Shown: positions 6,681 to 8,704 of the stretch, piece after piece
Layout of the letters: each line of letters opens with the position of its first letter
Numbering within the stretch: the stretch's first letter is position 1
Assembly: GCA_938049125.1 (NCBI GenBank)
Contig: CALICR010000061.1
Location: 1-8,704 of the forward strand
Direction of reading: 5' to 3'
Source of the DNA: an uncultured Clostridia bacterium
Lineage (GTDB): Bacteria > Bacillota > Clostridia > Oscillospirales > Oscillospiraceae
Length of the DNA stretch: 8,704 nucleotides
Translations under genes and position numbers: made by a program
Notes under the pieces: model-generated
Seen by the model: only the letters and a program-made list of their open reading frames with translations
Database searches by the model: none
Told to the model about the DNA's origin: nothing

Positions 6681-6702
6681 CGACCCGCCTCTGACCGGGT
6701 CG
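6681..6702 (-). other. Leader hairpin in front of the dehydratase ribosome binding site
   Basis: CGACCCG (6681-6687) pairs with CGGGTCG (6696-6702), a 7-bp GC-rich stem with an 8-base loop. On the minus strand it ends two bases before GGGGGA. It lies inside the predicted leader of about 59 bases, so it could affect translation or mRNA stability. It resembles no riboswitch I know. Confidence 0.4.
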
Positions 6703-6732
6703 GTTTCTTTTCCCCTGAAACGATTCCAAACT

Positions 6733-6761
6733 ATTGTACGTCTTTGTCCGGGAAATTGCAA
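6733..6761 (-). promoter_or_regulatory. Sigma-A promoter of the dehydratase-NTase-galE operon
   Basis: On the minus strand, -35 TTGCAA (6761-6756), a 17-base spacer, and -10 TACAAT (6738-6733). The predicted start is near 6726. This is the only good promoter seen for the three-gene operon. Confidence 0.72.
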
Positions 6762-6798
6762 CCCATTTGTTCTATTTCTAAATTTCCTACAGAAAAGG

Positions 6799-6835
6799 CG
6801 TGAAAATCTCGTGAATTTCATACTTTCTTTCATAC
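6799..6835. promoter_or_regulatory. Short direct repeats upstream of the operon promoter (candidate activator site)
   Basis: CGTGAA occurs at 6799-6804 and 6810-6815 (11-bp period). TTTCATAC occurs at 6816-6823 and 6828-6835 (12-bp period). TGAATTTCA (6812-6820) is also a small palindrome between them. The block lies roughly 38-75 bp upstream of the -35 box. Repeats about one helical turn apart are typical of response-regulator sites, but the region is AT-rich and chance cannot be excluded. Confidence 0.3.
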
Positions 6836-6872
6836 AAAAAGCCTGCGCATCACGGTGCGTGATGCGCAGACT
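6836..6872 (-). terminator. Intrinsic terminator after the VanZ-like gene
   Basis: Arms 6843-6854 and 6858-6869 pair perfectly over 12 bp with a 3-base loop. On the minus strand the stem is followed by GC and then five T (6840-6836). It lies about 17 bases past the stop codon at 6886-6888 and separates this operon from the dehydratase operon. Confidence 0.93.
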
Positions 6873-6885
6873 GTCGAACGAGTGA

Positions 6886-7434
6886 TCAGATTCTAGAATT
6901 TTCTCCGCTTTTCGACCCGAGCGCCCCGCCGAGGGGCAGGGCCAGCGCGCCGAGCAGCGCCCCGAGGGTGTTGCAGAGCACGTCGTCCGTCTCCGCCCGG
7001 CCGAGGCCGAAGGCGTACTGGGCCGCCTCTATGACGGCGCTCAGCAGCATCGCCGCCAGCACTGTCAGCGCCGCCCGCTGCATCGCCGTTCTGTGCGGCG
7101 GGAGCGCCTGGGCCAGCGTCAGGCCCAGCGGCTCGAAGAGCAGCACGTTCATCAGCAGGGAGCGGTACAGCTCCGGCTCCGCCGCCGCGTCCCGCAGCAG
7201 CTGGAAGGGCCGCAGCGTGAAGCCCACGGTCTCGCCGCCCCGGTCGAGGAGCGTGGCATAGAGCACCGCGCCCAGGGACAGCGCCGCCAGGACGCCGTTC
7301 CCGATCCGCCAGCCCCGCTGCACCGCCGCAGGCCGCGCCGCATAGCAGCGGGCCAGCCAGGCCCAGGCGGCGGCCAGAAACAGCATCCCGAATGCCGTCA
7401 GCGGCAGGGGCAGCGCGTAGATCCGGTTCAGCAT
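6886..7434 (-). CDS. VanZ-like membrane protein
   Basis: 182 residues with about five hydrophobic segments (about 5-28, 43-63, 93-111, 121-142, 151-172), so an integral membrane protein. Family marks of VanZ (PF04892) are visible: YATLLDR (59-65), NVLLFEPLG (96-104), and a last motif with Glu136, Gln139, Asp150-Asp151 and Asn155-Thr-Leu-Gly. VanZ of the vancomycin cluster gives low-level teicoplanin resistance by an unknown mechanism. Most stand-alone homologues, like this one, have no proven role, and no van genes are nearby. The ATG at 7434 lies 8 bases after the stop of the DUF436 gene and lacks a good ribosome site, so translation is probably coupled to that gene. The frame stays open far upstream, but that part overlaps the DUF436 gene and reads as a shadow. 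Last gene of its operon. Confidence 0.85.
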   Translation of the reverse strand: MLNRIYALPLPLTAFGMLFLAAAWAWLARCYAARPAAVQRGWRIGNGVLAALSLGAVLYATLLDRGGETVGFTLRPFQLLRDAAAEPELYRSLLMNVLLFEPLGLTLAQALPPHRTAMQRAALTVLAAMLLSAVIEAAQYAFGLGRAETDDVLCNTLGALLGALALPLGGALGSKSGENSRI

Positions 7435-7442
7435 GGGCGGGC

Positions 7443-7994
7443 TTACTTCAGCTCGTCGCAGTAGTGGGCGCGCTCGCCGCCGATGGACTTCGGACGGGTC
7501 CGGGCGCAGAGGAGGATGGCTTCCCCGATGTGGTTCAGGCTCAGCCGCACGGGCACCGCCACGTCGTGGAGGTGCATCCCGATGAGGGTGCCGCCGATGT
7601 CCATGCCCGCCTTGGCGCGGATGTGCTCCACGGCCACGGGGTGGGCGAAGTTCTCCCAAGCCGTCGTGGCGAAGGAGCCGCCCGCATGGGGCCAGGGCTT
7701 CACGTTGACGATGTCGTAGCCGAACTTCTCCGCGGCCTCCTCCTCGAGGATCAGGGCGCGGTTCAGGTGCTCGCAGCACTGGGCCGCGAGGTAGATGCCC
7801 TGCTCCTTCAGCACGGGATAGATCCCGGCGAAGGCGGCCTGTGCGGCCTCCAGGCTGGAGCCCTTGCCAATGCGCTGCCCCACCATCTCGCTGGAGGAAC
7901 AGCCGACGACGAACAGGTCGCCCTTCTTCAGCTTGGCCTGGGCCAGCAGCTCCGCCACGGCTTGCCGGGCCTGGGCAGTGATCTCTTCATACAT
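7443..7994 (-). CDS. ywlG: DUF436 / TIGR01440 family protein (YwlG-like)
   Basis: 183 residues, close to the usual family length, soluble, with no signal peptide. The conserved blocks seen are GCSSSEMVG (31-39), IGKGSS (42-47), a Cys-pair segment AAQCCEHLNRA (70-80), a PHAGGSFA stretch (102-109), and GGTLIGMHLH (134-143) followed by RPKSIGGERAHY (167-178). These match B. subtilis YwlG-type proteins, whose function is unknown. The conserved Cys32, Cys73, Cys74 and several His suggest a metal or redox site, which is inference. The ATG at 7994 follows GAAAGGAAG, with a rather long spacer of about 11 bases. The gene sits 26 bases after the ECF S-component gene and 8 bases before the VanZ-like gene, so all three are likely one transcript. 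The link to a transporter hints at vitamin or cofactor metabolism, but this is only context. Confidence 0.93.
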   Translation of the reverse strand: MYEEITAQARQAVAELLAQAKLKKGDLFVVGCSSSEMVGQRIGKGSSLEAAQAAFAGIYPVLKEQGIYLAAQCCEHLNRALILEEEAAEKFGYDIVNVKPWPHAGGSFATTAWENFAHPVAVEHIRAKAGMDIGGTLIGMHLHDVAVPVRLSLNHIGEAILLCARTRPKSIGGERAHYCDELK

Positions 7995-8011
7995 AATCGT
8001 TTACGCTTCCT

Positions 8012-8026
8012 TTCTGAAATTCAGAA
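8012..8026. repeat. 15-bp perfect palindrome across the ECF stop codon, next to the ywlG ribosome site
   Basis: TTCTGAA-A-TTCAGAA has 7-bp perfect arms around one base. It contains the TGA stop of the ECF gene (8023-8021) and, on the minus strand, runs straight into AGGAAG, the likely ribosome site of the next gene. As RNA it could form a short AU-rich hairpin, or it could be a protein-binding dyad. Confidence 0.45.
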
Positions 8027-8548
8027 GGCCTCGATGGTCCGCTTGACGACCGGGACATGGGCCAGCGCCTGATAGAGCGCCACGCCGAGGACCAGCCCCA
8101 CCGCGCCCTGAACGGCGTTGCTGGGGATGCTGGCCACTGCGCCGATGCCGTAGCCCAGCAGCGTGGACTCATAGGCAAAGTAGCCGAAGACCATGATGCA
8201 CTCCGCCGCGAGGCCGCCGACGATGCTCGCCGCCACAGTGCCGGTCCTGCCGCGCAGGGCGCGGAAAATCAGGGCCGCGCAGAGGCCCATGAGGCCCTTG
8301 ATGACCAGCGTGCCGGGCGCATAGGTCATGTAGCCCAGCAGGGCGTCCGCCAGCATGGAGCCGATGCCGCCCGCCGCCATGCCGTAGACCGGCCCGAGCA
8401 GAAACGCGCCCAGCAGGACCATGCAGTCGCCGAGGTTGACATAGCCGTTGGTGCCGGGGGTGGGGATGTGGATGATATTGGTCGCCACATAGGTGAGCGC
8501 CGCAAAGAGCGCCGCCAGGACCAGTTTCTGAAGCTTCGTGTGCTGCAT
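8021..8548 (-). CDS. ECF transporter S component (vitamin or precursor uptake), substrate unknown
   Basis: A 175-residue, very hydrophobic protein with about six membrane helices, the normal size for the substrate-binding S component of an energy-coupling-factor transporter. The first helix carries an A-x-x-x-A pattern (Ala12/Ala16, Ala13/Ala17), the motif by which S components contact EcfT. A periplasmic-side loop (about 28-41) ends in GYVNLGD, and a late IPSNAVQG segment (141-148) is typical of the riboflavin/HMP-like S families (PF07155-like by eye). No EcfA or EcfT gene is in the window, so it probably shares an energising module encoded elsewhere (group II type). The start at 8548 has GGAGGAA (8555-8561) with a 6-base spacer, and a promoter lies upstream. 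First gene of the three-gene unit. The substrate cannot be called; no riboswitch is evident in the 156 bases upstream. Confidence 0.9.
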   Translation of the reverse strand: MQHTKLQKLVLAALFAALTYVATNIIHIPTPGTNGYVNLGDCMVLLGAFLLGPVYGMAAGGIGSMLADALLGYMTYAPGTLVIKGLMGLCAALIFRALRGRTGTVAASIVGGLAAECIMVFGYFAYESTLLGYGIGAVASIPSNAVQGAVGLVLGVALYQALAHVPVVKRTIEAF

Positions 8549-8583
8549 AAGGGGTTCCTCCGTTTTCTCTCTTGGATGCCCTT

Positions 8584-8612
8584 ACCATACACGCAAAGCT
8601 GGCCATATTCAA
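8584..8612 (-). promoter_or_regulatory. Candidate promoter of the ECF-DUF436-VanZ operon
   Basis: On the minus strand, -35 TTGAAT (8612-8607), a 17-base spacer, and -10 TATGGT (8589-8584). This places the start near 8577, with a leader of about 29 bases. The -10 box is imperfect. The leader is too short for a riboswitch unless transcription starts further upstream, beyond the window edge. Confidence 0.5.
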
Positions 8613-8671
8613 GTATCAGTTTCGTTCTTCTTTATAGGGCCAGATCGTCGGCGTGCGGCCTGCTCCCGAGA

Positions 8672-8692
8672 AATCGACACACAGTGTCGATT
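8672..8692. repeat. Inverted repeat upstream of the ECF operon (terminator of an upstream gene or operator)
   Basis: AATCGACAC (8672-8680) pairs perfectly with GTGTCGATT (8684-8692) around a 3-base loop. On the minus strand the stem is followed by only TCTC, so it is a weak terminator at best. It lies about 60 bp upstream of the candidate -35 box. Apart from this, the 8549-8704 stretch shows only the promoter and no gene. Confidence 0.4.
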
Positions 8693-8704
8693 CCTTCGCC
8701 GCAG

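Noticed and set aside
3620..6694. 1024-residue plus-strand open frame spanning two genes
   Set aside because: Antisense to the dehydratase and nucleotidyltransferase genes. It has low-complexity Arg/His/Gln-rich composition, crosses the 15-base junction between two real genes, and has no recognisable domain. The missing stops follow from high GC and codon bias on the other strand.
6890..6899. 10-bp palindrome ATTCTAGAAT near the end of the VanZ-like gene
   Set aside because: Short, AT-rich, inside the coding end and without a partner site; likely chance.
7435..7779. Long upstream extension of the VanZ-like frame
   Set aside because: The added part overlaps the DUF436 coding region and is Arg/Pro/His-rich with no membrane character; the VanZ fold begins at the ATG at 7434.
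7392..8072. 226-residue plus-strand open frame opposite the DUF436 gene
   Set aside because: Composition typical of an antisense frame. It covers parts of three real genes and their junctions.
8549..8704. Possible riboswitch upstream of the ECF transporter gene
   Set aside because: I looked for thiamin, riboflavin, cobalamin and other vitamin riboswitch core motifs and saw none. The candidate promoter leaves only about 29 bases of leader, though the window edge could hide a more distant start.

Overview
The window looks like chromosomal DNA of a high-GC, Gram-positive anaerobe of the Clostridia, most likely an Oscillospiraceae-type gut bacterium. This is inferred from four things: GC-rich genes separated by AT-rich promoters, strong GGAGG-type ribosome binding sites, an anaerobe-type flavodiiron protein with a rubredoxin domain, and a DUF436/YwlG gene beside a stand-alone ECF transporter S component. 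No marker fixes the genus. All convincing genes lie on the minus strand, so transcription runs from high to low coordinates. The long plus-strand reading frames are shadows of these genes.

In transcription order there are four units. (A) Positions 8612 to 6836: a promoter, then an ECF transporter S component, a DUF436 (YwlG) protein and a VanZ-like membrane protein, closed by a clear intrinsic terminator. (B) Positions 6761 to 2360: a promoter, then a membrane-bound UDP-sugar 4,6-dehydratase of the PglF/WbpM/CapD type, an uncharacterised NTP_transf_5 nucleotidyltransferase-fold protein and UDP-glucose 4-epimerase galE, closed by a strong terminator. (C) Positions 2327 to about 345: a near-consensus promoter, then one gene for a large flavodiiron protein carrying flavin-reductase and rubredoxin domains, closed by a long hairpin. 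(D) Positions 262 to 1: a promoter containing two dyads, then the N-terminus of an unrecognised small-domain protein that runs off the window.

Unit B would supply UDP-sugar precursors for a surface glycan: the dehydratase makes a 4-keto-6-deoxy sugar, and GalE interconverts UDP-Glc and UDP-Gal and probably the N-acetylated pair as well. The nucleotidyltransferase between them has no known substrate. Unit C is a detoxification enzyme that reduces O2 or NO and seems to carry its whole electron chain in one polypeptide. Unit A combines vitamin or cofactor-precursor uptake with two proteins of unknown function.

I saw no mobile elements, CRISPR arrays, tRNA or rRNA genes. Nothing here is a clearly new system. 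The points most worth following are the unit B gene trio, the unit A gene trio, the domain order of the flavodiiron protein, Cys299 in GalE, and the two dyads at the unit D promoter.
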